A program made the translations under genes and the position numbers. Positions 41,205-49,476 of a stretch of 64,000 nt of DNA are shown here, one piece after another. Below the pieces are notes generated by a model, which saw nothing but the letters and a program-made list of their open reading frames with translations, was not told the origin of the DNA and did no database searches. This DNA comes from Candidatus Brocadiaceae bacterium S225 (GTDB taxonomy: Bacteria > Planctomycetota > Brocadiia > Brocadiales > Scalinduaceae). The stretch covers positions 124,001-188,000 of the forward strand of contig SMSL01000002.1 of the NCBI GenBank assembly GCA_007859995.1. Reading direction: 5' to 3'. Within the stretch, counting starts at the first letter, position 1. Each line of letters opens with the position of its first letter.

Positions 41205-41657
41205 GTGATTAGGAATTTTAGCTGGTTAATAGAAGATGAAATAGCGGGTATGGCCAAGCCAGCATCTTCTGTGTATGATTTTGAATTTCTCAAAGAAAAA
41301 GGCCTTGAGGCGATAGTTTCACTTACGGTGTATCCTCTCAGTGAGATGTTGATAGAGGAATTCGGCTTCACTGTTAAGCATATTCCGGTCAGGGATTTTC
41401 AAGCACCAACACTGGAACAGATTGAAGATTTTGTGGCATTTGCGAAGAATGCACGATCCGAAGGTAAAAAGCTTGTTGTGCACTGTGATGCAGGTATAGG
41501 GCGGACAGGAACTATACTAGCCTGTTATCTTGTTAGCAAAGGACGTAAGGCCACTGACGCAATAGAAGAATTAAGAACTAAAAGGCCTGGTTCAATAGAG
41601 ACAATAGAGCAGGAAGAAGTTGTGCTTAAGTTCGAAAGCAAAAACGAACACAAATAG
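41205..41657 (+). CDS. Dual-specificity/tyrosine phosphatase-like protein
   Basis: A 150-aa cysteine phosphatase. The P-loop HCDAGIGRTG gives the nucleophile Cys94 and Arg100, and Asp64 in VRDFQAP is the likely general acid. The start FSWLIEDEIAGMAKP is typical of the DUSP23-like group. GTG start at 41205, only 27 bases after rplQ, so it could share the ribosomal transcript. The substrate is unknown. Confidence 0.82.
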   Translation: MIRNFSWLIEDEIAGMAKPASSVYDFEFLKEKGLEAIVSLTVYPLSEMLIEEFGFTVKHIPVRDFQAPTLEQIEDFVAFAKNARSEGKKLVVHCDAGIGRTGTILACYLVSKGRKATDAIEELRTKRPGSIETIEQEEVVLKFESKNEHK

Positions 41658-41743
41658 TTTTTATGCTTGTAGTAGCTCATTTGAAGATTCTGTAAGTAAC
41701 TATCTCTTATCAGGTTCTTCCGCAAAACATACTGGCAACTATC

Positions 41744-43096
41744 CTACATATTTATATACCGTTTATTTTGTTCTTTCAGCTTCTTTTGCATTTCTTTAGC
41801 CCATTTTATTATTTTGTTTATATCTGTCGCCTTGCCTCCCGTTGTAAACCGTAATTGCCTTCCTTCAAATATTTTCTTTTCTTGACCATTTGCAACAACC
41901 GTTGCTTTCCCTTTTGTTACAGTAACAAAAACCGTGTATTTTGATACCCTTATATCAATATTACTATTGTTTGAAGTTATAACGTTATCTTTGGCGGCTA
42001 CCATAAATGGTTTATCATCTGCCTTAATAGCAATGAGTATTTGCCCCTTTATAAGATTGAGGTTTCTGCTTTTAACAAACTTAATTGTTGTATTAACATC
42101 CATTATGACATAAGTACCATCTTTGAGGAGAAAAGATGCTTTACTCCCTTTTCCTGTCTTCAATGTGGCACCATTGTGGATTTTAGATTCTGATGATAAT
42201 GGTTGCCAATTTATGCTGGCATTCGGAAGTATTTTAACAGTACCTGTCGATTCCAGGAAATTCGCTTTAGTCGGAAGTGTGAAAACTAGAAAAATAACAT
42301 ATACCAGTAAAATACCGCTGCCTAATAAAATACCAAATCGTTGAACCGCTTTCTTTGTAGGTCTAATGGCAAGGATACCGACTTCGTAGAGAATGATCAT
42401 GGGTAAAGCTGTCATGATCTGTGTAAATGGATCTGGTGGTGTTATTACTGCGGCGAGGATAAATATAATAAGGATTGCATACATCCGCCATTTAATAAAA
42501 TCCTCTGCCTTAAGCATTCCTATCTTAGAAATAAACAACATTACAAGGGGAAGCTGAAAAACAATTCCAAGTGCGAGTGTCAGCATCGTGACCAGCGAGA
42601 TATACTGACTCATTGTTATCATCGGCTGAATGCCTCCACCCAATATTTTTATCAGGAATTGAAGGCCGTAAGGTATTAAGAAATAATACCCGAATAATAC
42701 ACCTGTCACGAATGCAATGTATGAAATAGGAGCAAAAGTTTTTACGTATCTGCGCTCTTTTTTAAATAAACCTGCTTCTACAAATCTCCAGACTTGATAT
42801 AAGATTATAGGGTATGCCATAAAAACAGAGGTTATCAGGCACAGTTTTATATAAGCATAAAAACCTTCCTGGTAGCTCAGTACTTGAAGCGATTGTGACA
42901 GCCCCAGATTTTTCATAGTGATGCTATGAGGTCTTTTGATGATATCAAGGATTTTTGCCTTAAAGAACCAGTTGATAAAGAATAACACAATAACGATGAG
43001 GATCGACTTTATAATCCTTGCTCTCAACTCTTCAAGATGTTCGCTTATGGGTAATCTTTTTTCTTTAAGTTTTTCTTCTTCCGTTGGTTCTGGCAT
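41744..43096 (-). CDS. tatC: TatC translocase fused to a periplasmic FecR domain
   Basis: Residues about 15-245 form a standard six-helix TatC: the LPISEHLEELRARI start, the FVEAGLFKKERRYV loop, the YFLIPYGLQFL segment and AVITPPDP (before helix 6). TatC alone usually ends there, at about 250 aa. Here an extra hydrophobic segment (256-274) would return the chain to the periplasm, followed by a FecR-like domain (about 280-425) with alternating strands such as LKTGKGSKASFLLKDGTYVI and a final EGRQLRFTTGG. The last 20 residues are charged. No frameshift is visible. The gene is convergent with the phosphatase gene; tatA/B are not adjacent. Confidence 0.9.
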   Translation of the reverse strand: MPEPTEEEKLKEKRLPISEHLEELRARIIKSILIVIVLFFINWFFKAKILDIIKRPHSITMKNLGLSQSLQVLSYQEGFYAYIKLCLITSVFMAYPIILYQVWRFVEAGLFKKERRYVKTFAPISYIAFVTGVLFGYYFLIPYGLQFLIKILGGGIQPMITMSQYISLVTMLTLALGIVFQLPLVMLFISKIGMLKAEDFIKWRMYAILIIFILAAVITPPDPFTQIMTALPMIILYEVGILAIRPTKKAVQRFGILLGSGILLVYVIFLVFTLPTKANFLESTGTVKILPNASINWQPLSSESKIHNGATLKTGKGSKASFLLKDGTYVIMDVNTTIKFVKSRNLNLIKGQILIAIKADDKPFMVAAKDNVITSNNSNIDIRVSKYTVFVTVTKGKATVVANGQEKKIFEGRQLRFTTGGKATDINKIIKWAKEMQKKLKEQNKRYINM

Positions 43097-43613
43097 TTTT
43101 TAATGTTGTCCTGTAAGCCGTGATCTGTAGAAAGTAATGCTAATAAAATGTATTATTTGCATATTTGTAATATATATTTCAGTAATATTCAGGATGAGTG
43201 TGATTGGTATTTCTGGTAGTATTTTATACCATACGGTTGTGCAGTCAAAACCAGCTTAACCATAGCTTATAGAAAAAGTATTCAGAGCGTAGGCAAAAAA
43301 AATTATCTACTGAAGGACTGATACCTGGTCTCAGGTAAATACATACACTACAAATTTGCGGGAAGTTTGTACTTGCAAAAAATCTACTCCCGTAATTCCA
43401 GACCCTGGATAAGGCCGTTTCTCACCCTGAAATTACTTATTTTAAGGTGAGATTATAATACTAAGAAGAAGTTTAAATTACAAGATTCAATATAATTATA
43501 CATGTTTATCGCACTCCAGAGGGGGATCAGAAAAGCCTTGCAAGGGTTATTGGTTTTTGATACCATTGCTTCTAAAGCCTTGTCACTCTTTCTCTTAATT
43601 AGGAGACAATCCC
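43097..43613. other. Divergent promoter gap between tatC and ribH
   Basis: 517 bases without a gene. CTCACC (43421-43426) can pair with GGTGAG (43446-43451), extended inward by further pairs, giving a hairpin that is not followed by T's. I looked for FMN-riboswitch motifs before ribH and found none. The ribosome binding site TAGGAG precedes ribH. Both flanking genes start away from this gap, so it should hold two promoters. Confidence 0.5.
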
Positions 43614-44081
43614 ATGGGAAAATCATTTGAAGGCAACCTTATTGGTAAGAATAAGACCTTCGGAATAGTTGTTAGCAGATTTAATAGTTTTATTACAAAG
43701 AGGTTGTTGGAAGGTGCTCAGGACTGTCTCGTTAGACATGGCACGAAGGAAGATGATATCGATGTATTTTGGGTCCCGGGAGCGTGTGAGTTGCCGATTA
43801 CGGCTATGAGGCTTGCCAAAAATGCTAAGTATGATGGAATAATTTGTCTCGGGGCGGTAATACGTGGTGAGACTCCCCATTTTGATTATGTATCAAGTGA
43901 ATCCGCGAAGGGCATTTCTGAAGTAGGACTTCAAACAGGCATACCAACAATTTATGGTGTTATTACAACAGAGACATTGGAACAAGCTATAGATAGAGCC
44001 GGAGCCAGGGTTGGTAACAAAGGTGCGGAGTCCGCGCTTACCGCCTTGGAGATGGTGAATCTGTTTGATGAAATAAAATAG
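43614..44081 (+). CDS. ribH: 6,7-dimethyl-8-ribityllumazine synthase
   Basis: Penultimate enzyme of riboflavin synthesis, joining a pyrimidine and 3,4-dihydroxy-2-butanone 4-phosphate. The segments [19 protein letters not shown], the VPGACELPI loop and [15 protein letters not shown], including the catalytic His of the last, are diagnostic. It has 155 aa, the usual length, and TAGGAG upstream. It lies 22 bases before nusB; a ribH-nusB pair is frequent in bacteria. Confidence 0.96.
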   Translation: MGKSFEGNLIGKNKTFGIVVSRFNSFITKRLLEGAQDCLVRHGTKEDDIDVFWVPGACELPITAMRLAKNAKYDGIICLGAVIRGETPHFDYVSSESAKGISEVGLQTGIPTIYGVITTETLEQAIDRAGARVGNKGAESALTALEMVNLFDEIK

Positions 44082-44103
44082 TATTTTTTATGGAGAGTTA
44101 TGG

Positions 44104-45411
44104 ATGCGGAAAAGAACGCGATCCCGAGAAATTGTATTACAGGTTCTTTATCAATTAGAGATTCGTGGTAATGACGTCATAGCTGAGGTAGACGCCTTCT
44201 GCATTGAACAGGGCAAAGAAGCCGAAGTAAGTGATTTTGCCATAAAACTGGTAAGAGGGTGTATTCAAAAGATAAAAGAAATAGATAAAAAGATAATTGG
44301 TATTTCTGAGAATTGGGAATTACAAAGGATGCCGGTTGTGGACAGAAATATTTTGAGGTTGGCATGTTATGAACTTTTTTATATGAATGACATCCCTCCA
44401 AAGGTATCTATCAACGAGGCGATTGATTTAGCGAAAAAATACAGTACTGAAAAATCAGGTATATTCGTAAATGGTATATTAGATAAAATATATTCACTAA
44501 ATATAAAGAACGGTAAAAAGGTACAAGAAATTACAACAAGTATAAAGGGTATGGATGTCTTAGGAAAGGCAGAAAGAGCCGGAGGTGATTTGCATATCCA
44601 TACGGATTTTTCAGATGGGACCATGTCTCCTACACAAGTGGTTAAGGAGGCGTCGAGACTTAACCTGCGTACAATCGCAATAACCGATCATGATACAGTT
44701 GATGCTATAGAAATTGCTCAAATCGCTGGAAACATGGAAGGAGTAGATATTATTCCTGCAATAGAGCTCTCTTCTAATTATAATTCGGTAGATATTCATC
44801 TTTTAGGTTATTTTATTGATATAAAGAACAGTGCCCTTTTAGAGAAATTAGCTGAGTTACGTTCTGAAAGAGTAGAACGAATTAAGGAAATAACAAAGAA
44901 GCTCAGGGCTTTGGGTGTTAACATAGAACATCAAGAGGTTTTTGATGTTTCTAAAGAGGGGACACCAGGGCGGATGCACATAGCTGATGTTTTATGTAGT
45001 AAAGGTTACTGTAGCTGTATTCGAGAAAGTTTTCAAAAATATCTTTCTGATAATGGGCCGGCTTATGTGCCCAAGGAGGCGTTAACATTAAAAGACGCTA
45101 TAGAACTTATAATTTCTTCTGATGGCGTTCCGGTGCTTTCACATCCCGGTGTTAATAAGAGAGATACACTAATACCAAAGATGGTGGAATACGGTCTGCA
45201 GGGGATTGAGGTTTATTATCCGACACATCAACCGGAAGCCGTAAAGAGATATATGCGGATTGCAAAAAAATATGATCTTGTTGTAACCGGTGGCTCTGAC
45301 TGCCATGGTAACCGAAAACCAGATATTGCGTTAGGGAATATCAGGATAAGTGATGACCTGGTTGACAAGATTAAGGACAGACGCGACAATATGGTTGCTG
45401 CCTTGAGCTAA
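44104..45411 (+). CDS. nusB: NusB fused to a PHP-domain phosphoesterase
   Basis: Residues about 3-132 form NusB, the boxA-binding antitermination factor: TRSREIVLQVLYQLE, VVDRNILRLACYEL and KVSINEAIDLAKKY are its signatures. A linker then leads to a complete PHP domain (about 160-435) of the YciV/TrpH (3',5'-nucleotide bisphosphatase or RNase AM) type. Metal-site motifs are DLHIHTDFSDG (162-172), TDHDT (194-198), the Glu of AIELSS, LSHPG and GGSDCHG. The reading frame is continuous. The two halves are normally separate genes. The PHP half could be an enzyme for RNA ends or nucleotides; coupling to antitermination is inference. Confidence 0.88.
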   Translation: MRKRTRSREIVLQVLYQLEIRGNDVIAEVDAFCIEQGKEAEVSDFAIKLVRGCIQKIKEIDKKIIGISENWELQRMPVVDRNILRLACYELFYMNDIPPKVSINEAIDLAKKYSTEKSGIFVNGILDKIYSLNIKNGKKVQEITTSIKGMDVLGKAERAGGDLHIHTDFSDGTMSPTQVVKEASRLNLRTIAITDHDTVDAIEIAQIAGNMEGVDIIPAIELSSNYNSVDIHLLGYFIDIKNSALLEKLAELRSERVERIKEITKKLRALGVNIEHQEVFDVSKEGTPGRMHIADVLCSKGYCSCIRESFQKYLSDNGPAYVPKEALTLKDAIELIISSDGVPVLSHPGVNKRDTLIPKMVEYGLQGIEVYYPTHQPEAVKRYMRIAKKYDLVVTGGSDCHGNRKPDIALGNIRISDDLVDKIKDRRDNMVAALS

Positions 45412-45464
45412 GAGAGCTGTTTGGAATATTATAAGGTTGTTTTTGCCTTTTGTTGTATAAAATT

Positions 45465-46433
45465 ATGGGTTGGTTTTCAAAAAAAAAAACAGGAACAGCA
45501 GCAGATGTAGAAAGCAAATCCTGGTCTCCATTTCAAAAGCTTAAAAATAGTCTCACAAAAACACGCAGTAAAATTACTTCTAAGTTCAAGGACCTGCTTT
45601 CATTCAAGAGGAATATTGACGAAGGCGTGTTGGAAGAATTAGAAGTCGTATTACTTGAGTCAGACATAGGGGTCGGCCTGGTAACCAAGATAATACAGGA
45701 TATCAGAGATGCCTGGAAATCTAAGGAAATTGAAGACACAACAGGTGTTTACGATTTCTTGAAAAATGATCTCAAGCAAAGCCTTAAGGATGGGAATTCT
45801 TCAATAAAGATCGCACCCGCTCCTCCAACCGTGATTATGGTTGCAGGTGTCAATGGCGTAGGCAAGACAACGTCGATTGCAAAACTGGCCAATTTATATA
45901 TAAAACAGGGCAAGAAGGTAATGTTGGCAGCCGGTGATACCTTTCGTGCTGCCGCAACGGAACAACTGGATATATGGAGTAAAAGAATTGGCGCTGATAT
46001 TGTGAAACATCAGTCCGGCGCTGACCCCTCTGCAGTTACGTTCGATGCGCTTGAAGCCAGCTTAAGCAGGGGGATAGATATCTTGATAGTTGATACAGCA
46101 GGGCGTTTACATACTCATGAAAATTTGATGAATGAGTTGACAAAGATAAAGCGGGTAATATCAAAAAAAATTGAGAATGCGCCGCATGAAGTGCTCATGG
46201 TTTTGGATGCCACAACGGGACAAAATGCCATTTCTCAAGCAAAATTATTTAAAGAAGCAGTTGGTGTTACGGGAATATTTCTATCAAAACTTGATGGTAC
46301 TGCTAAGGGCGGTTCTATTTTGGGAATGCGCAAAGAGATAGATGTACCGGTAAAATATGTCGGCCTTGGTGAAGGTATAGATGACATTCAGGAATTTGAT
46401 GCAGATAAGTTTGTGGATGCTTTGTTTGATTAG
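45465..46433 (+). CDS. ftsY: Signal recognition particle receptor FtsY
   Basis: A 322-aa SRP receptor GTPase. A basic N-terminal A region is followed by the N domain and the G domain with GVNGVGKTTSIAKLA, DTFRAAATEQL, DTAGRLHTHENLM and KLDGTAKGG. The open frame starts with a TTG at 45450; the ATG at 45465 (MGWFSKKK) fits the family better. No long acidic domain precedes it, unlike E. coli. Confidence 0.96.
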   Translation: MGWFSKKKTGTAADVESKSWSPFQKLKNSLTKTRSKITSKFKDLLSFKRNIDEGVLEELEVVLLESDIGVGLVTKIIQDIRDAWKSKEIEDTTGVYDFLKNDLKQSLKDGNSSIKIAPAPPTVIMVAGVNGVGKTTSIAKLANLYIKQGKKVMLAAGDTFRAAATEQLDIWSKRIGADIVKHQSGADPSAVTFDALEASLSRGIDILIVDTAGRLHTHENLMNELTKIKRVISKKIENAPHEVLMVLDATTGQNAISQAKLFKEAVGVTGIFLSKLDGTAKGGSILGMRKEIDVPVKYVGLGEGIDDIQEFDADKFVDALFD

Positions 46434-46477
46434 AAAAAAGGTAATTGCCAAACAAGCCGAGGAAAATATTCACTAAA

Positions 46478-46500
46478 TCCCCTCCTTATGAATGAGGGGA
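46478..46500 (+). terminator. Possible terminator hairpin after ftsY
   Basis: CCCCTC at 46479-46484 pairs with GAGGGG at 46494-46499 around a nine-base loop. It is 45 bases after the ftsY stop. It is not followed directly by a T run, so termination is uncertain. The same neighbourhood ends in a GAGACACAAAGCCACAAAG-like string typical of dispersed short repeats. Confidence 0.35.
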
Positions 46501-46664
46501 AAAGGGGTGGTTTTAAATAAATAAGTTTCTGCCGGCTTATTGAGCAATTACAGAAGAAGCATTGAATACACTCTCCATTTTACAACTTTTTCTTCTCTCC
46601 AAACATCCTCAAGAAAATATAGAACTCGCACAGAGACACAAAGCCACAAAGAAAATGAATGAAA

Positions 46665-47651
46665 ATGAAAGATAATATCTCAAGAAGGACTTTTCTCAAG
46701 ACAGGTATTGCCGTCGGAGCAGGTCTTTACGGTCTATCATATTTGAGCTCATTTGAGAGGCCAAGATCTTTTAAGGCGTTCAAAGGAAATAGTTTAAAAA
46801 AGGGCCTGGTAGTTGTTCGTGGTGATGTTGACGAAAGGAATGATGAAGGTTCAGTAATAAGGGAAATGGTGAATAGGGGAATCAGGGCCATTGGTGGAAT
46901 GGATAAGCTGGTATCCAGGGGTGATAATGTTGTTATCAAACCGAACATAGCATGGGACAGGAAACCGGAATATGCGGTAAACACAAATCCATTTGTTGTT
47001 GCCGCGCTGGTTGGAATGTGCCTGGAAGCCGGGGCAAATAGAGTAAAAGTGTTTGATCATACCTGCGCCTCAAACCCGGAGACTTCATATACAAATAGCG
47101 GAATCGAAAAGGCGGCGAAAGAAGCGGGCGCTGCGGTTAGATTTGTTAACAAAGAACTTTTTAAGGATCTTAAGATACCGGATGGTAAGGTGCTTGCTTC
47201 ATGGGAGTTTTATGAAGAATTAATTTATCAGGATAAAACCGATGTGCTGATAAATGTTCCTATAGCAAAACAACATAGTGCGTCCCGTTTATCTATGGCG
47301 CTTAAAAATACCTTGGGAATGGTAGGTGGTAACAGAGGGTCGCTTCATAAGGATATACATCCTAAAATAGCAGACCTGAATAAAGTAGTTAAGGTTGACC
47401 TTACTATTCTTGACGCATTCAGAACTTTAAGACGACATGGACCAACCGGTGGAAGATTAGAGGATGTTGATAATAATGTTGAGACTGCCAGAAGATTGGT
47501 GTTTTGTGTTGACTCTGTGGCCGTGGACTCTTACGGCGCTACCTTGTTTGGATATCAAGGCAAGGATATAGGTTATATCAGAGAATCGCATGAAGCTGGG
47601 CTCGGAGAAATTGACTTTAAACTAAGAGGTTTTGAAGAAATAACCGTTTAG
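46665..47651 (+). CDS. DUF362 protein with twin-arginine signal
   Basis: The start carries a Tat signal: SRRTFLK, then a hydrophobic stretch (TGIAVGAGLYGLSYL) and a short neutral segment. The remainder (about 45-328) is the DUF362 fold, with NVVIKPNIAWDRKPE and LINVPIAKQHSASRLSMALK. DUF362 proteins are often linked to iron-sulphur clusters, but this one lacks a ferredoxin Cys motif. The first ATG is 46659; the second (46665) gives the same signal. The product should cross the inner membrane folded, via TatC. Function unknown. The last 27 bases around its stop recur beyond the RNase HI gene. Confidence 0.8.
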   Translation: MKDNISRRTFLKTGIAVGAGLYGLSYLSSFERPRSFKAFKGNSLKKGLVVVRGDVDERNDEGSVIREMVNRGIRAIGGMDKLVSRGDNVVIKPNIAWDRKPEYAVNTNPFVVAALVGMCLEAGANRVKVFDHTCASNPETSYTNSGIEKAAKEAGAAVRFVNKELFKDLKIPDGKVLASWEFYEELIYQDKTDVLINVPIAKQHSASRLSMALKNTLGMVGGNRGSLHKDIHPKIADLNKVVKVDLTILDAFRTLRRHGPTGGRLEDVDNNVETARRLVFCVDSVAVDSYGATLFGYQGKDIGYIRESHEAGLGEIDFKLRGFEEITV

Positions 47652-47658
47652 GGAAAGG
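47632..47658 (+). repeat. Direct repeat, copy A (DUF362 3' end)
   Basis: 27 bases, starting TTGAAGAAATAACCGTTTAG, overlap the end of the DUF362 gene. The same 27 bases occur again at 48251-48277. Weaker similarity extends for about 25 bases past the repeat in both copies. Confidence 0.85.
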
Positions 47659-47723
47659 GAATAACTGATTTATACTGTTACTCTGCAAAGTTGAGCTCTG
47701 TAAAACCTTTTTCTTTAGGCACT

Positions 47724-48206
47724 TCAAAAATGTCTATCTTCTCTCAACGCACTCCTTGATGCCCTGTCCACAAGGGTAAAAATCCTGTCTATATCATCTT
47801 TTTGTTTCGATACCTGATGTCCGCGCACTTTAACAAATCTACAATTCAACTGGTCTGTCACTCTATAAAATTCCTGATACAGCTCATAATTATTAAGGAG
47901 CCTGCCTTTCTTTGAACGATAACTGTTTTGCTCAAACCGCCCACGTCTTCCCGGCAGGCCCATAATATTTTGAGAATCGGTATATACAACTACCTTACTC
48001 TCCAATGCCTGTATATCCCTTAGCGCCCATAACAGAGTCTGCAATTCCAGTTTCGTTGAAGACGTATGCTCAAATCGCTTCACCTTCACGCACTCCCTCA
48101 ACGAATCCAATGAAAGTCCATGTTCAGGCACAACGAGATAAGCCCCATATCCAATTTTAGACTGACTGTTCACACTTCCATCGGTAAGTAGCATCAGTTC
48201 ATTCAA
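47724..48206 (-). CDS. rnhA: Ribonuclease HI
   Basis: A 160-aa RNase H fold protein that cleaves the RNA strand of RNA-DNA hybrids. The four catalytic acids are in place: Asp9 (LLTDGS), Glu54 (KLELQ), Asp77 (VYTDSQN) and Asp147 (LVDRASR). His130 (VRGHQV) is also conserved. It lies alone on the minus strand between two direct repeats, and its orientation is opposite to its left neighbour. It may be the replication/repair enzyme or a mobile gene. Confidence 0.9.
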   Translation of the reverse strand: MNELMLLTDGSVNSQSKIGYGAYLVVPEHGLSLDSLRECVKVKRFEHTSSTKLELQTLLWALRDIQALESKVVVYTDSQNIMGLPGRRGRFEQNSYRSKKGRLLNNYELYQEFYRVTDQLNCRFVKVRGHQVSKQKDDIDRIFTLVDRASRSALREDRHF

Positions 48207-48250
48207 TTATTTCAATAAGTTATTCTATAGTTTCTGTGCAGTAAGAAGCT

Positions 48251-48277
48251 TTGAAGAAATAACCGTTTAGGGAAAGG
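48251..48277 (+). repeat. Direct repeat, copy B
   Basis: 27 bases identical to the 3' end of the DUF362 gene at 47632-47658, here without any coding context. It brackets the RNase HI gene with copy A. This copy is a remnant, not a functional 3' end. Confidence 0.85.
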
Positions 48278-48335
48278 AAACAGATTCATATTATTAACCT
48301 GATATGCAGTTACGCGGAGATTTGATAATCATTCT

Positions 48336-48548
48336 CTAAGATGCCCAATGGAGTTTTAACTTCTTTTTTGATTGAGCACAATCTTGCAAATACAAATTAA
48401 TGAGGCTCTGATAAGGGACTCCGGTATCTTCAGATTGCTTCTTGAAGTAATTAATTACGTCAATTCCCAAACGAAGGGTCACCTGTTTTTTGAGTTGTTT
48501 CGCATAGGGATTTTTAACTGATTGTGAAAAATCGTATTCTTTCCTCAT
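48336..48548 (-). CDS. brnA: BrnA-like antitoxin
   Basis: A 70-aa ribbon-helix-helix type protein, starting MRKEYDFSQSVKNPYAKQL, with VTLRLGIDVINYFKKQSEDT as the DNA-binding strand and helix and a hydrophobic SLINLYLQDCA segment. It would neutralise BrnT and repress its operon. It overlaps the brnT stop by four bases and follows it, the standard toxin-first order of this family. Confidence 0.85.
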   Translation of the reverse strand: MRKEYDFSQSVKNPYAKQLKKQVTLRLGIDVINYFKKQSEDTGVPYQSLINLYLQDCAQSKKKLKLHWAS

Positions 48549-48838
48549 GGTAGAAAACTCCTATATTGTTTCTGTTCTGTTTTAGTCGCTTTTCGTGCGG
48601 AAATAATTCTAATGACCTGGTTCTCTTTTCTATAACAATGACAGACTGCTAAAATTCGTAATGCCGAACTTACACCAAGAAGTATAAATCTTTCTTCATC
48701 ATTAGAATGACCAGGGTCATATATCATCCTACCGTTTGGATCTATAAAAACCGCCTTGGCTTCCTCAAAGGTGACTTTGTGTTTCTTGTGATTCGCATTT
48801 GCTTTCTTCTTATTCCAAACAAATGATATGGAATTCAT
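48545..48838 (-). CDS. brnT: BrnT-like ribonuclease toxin
   Basis: A 97-aa protein of the RelE-like BrnT family. The start FVWNKKKANANHKKHKVTFE, the DPGHSNDEERFILLGVSS segment and VIRIISARKATKTEQ are diagnostic of BrnT. Known members cleave mRNA and stop growth under stress; BrnA restores it. The pair is intact by inspection. Confidence 0.88.
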   Translation of the reverse strand: MNSISFVWNKKKANANHKKHKVTFEEAKAVFIDPNGRMIYDPGHSNDEERFILLGVSSALRILAVCHCYRKENQVIRIISARKATKTEQKQYRSFLP

Positions 48839-49159
48839 ATTTACACTATAATTATAATTTCAATATATTTCAAGGGTTTAATTTTATAGAATGAAATTAC
48901 TGTTAACGAATAACTATAATGACTCCTAAGCGGCCATTAAAAATACTCCTACCTATAAGGATTTCAGTAGTGATAGTGAGTAGCGATGTTTAGTCCTTCC
49001 ATTCTGTGTTTTAAATCTCTAGCGTTGAATATATTATTTGTTTATATCATTTGCTTTCTTGGTATTCGGATTCCGTTATAAATTTATAGTCTTCATCTAA
49101 AATGTTTTTTACGATTTTCCAGTTGCAAAATATTTTTGATTATTTTAGCTATTGATTAT
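48839..49159. other. Gap upstream of the BrnT operon and HTH gene
   Basis: About 320 AT-rich bases with no gene. It should carry the promoter of brnTA on the minus strand and that of the HTH gene on the plus strand. I see no convincing operator palindrome. Confidence 0.4.
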
Positions 49160-49426
49160 ATGCCTTATGATCAACCTTTAGATATTATTAGAGATCCGGA
49201 GTACATGCTTCAAAATCATATTGAACATATTATTGCACAAATAAAGGAAGAGCTTGAAAAGAAAAAAATTTCTAAAAAATATTTATCTCAACAGCTTGCA
49301 ACTTCAGACAATCAAATCCAAAGGCTTCTCAATCCCAACATTTTCAATAAGAACCATACTCAGCGCTATAAAGTTGCTTCTCTTTTAAAGCCTAAGTTTG
49401 AGATCTGTTTGAAAAATGCCGCTTAG
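49160..49426 (+). CDS. Small helix-turn-helix protein
   Basis: An 88-aa protein (from ATG 49160; a TTG at 49136 would add eight residues). The region KISKKYLSQQLATSDNQIQRLLNP looks like the two helices of an Xre/Cro-type HTH. Nothing marks a catalytic domain. It lies between brnTA and a broken transposase on the opposite strand. It might regulate or be an antitoxin, but no partner is seen. Confidence 0.55.
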   Translation: MPYDQPLDIIRDPEYMLQNHIEHIIAQIKEELEKKKISKKYLSQQLATSDNQIQRLLNPNIFNKNHTQRYKVASLLKPKFEICLKNAA

Positions 49427-49476
49427 CATCTGATTGTGTTGTGGATCAATGTAACAATATATATGATTTCGTTTAT

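Noticed and set aside
43097-43613. FMN riboswitch before ribH
   Set aside because: None of the conserved FMN-aptamer segments is present; only a simple hairpin is seen.
46600-46650. CACAGAGACACAAAGCCAC-type string as a CRISPR-like repeat
   Set aside because: It is a single simple repeat with no spacer array; no CRISPR array was seen anywhere in the window.
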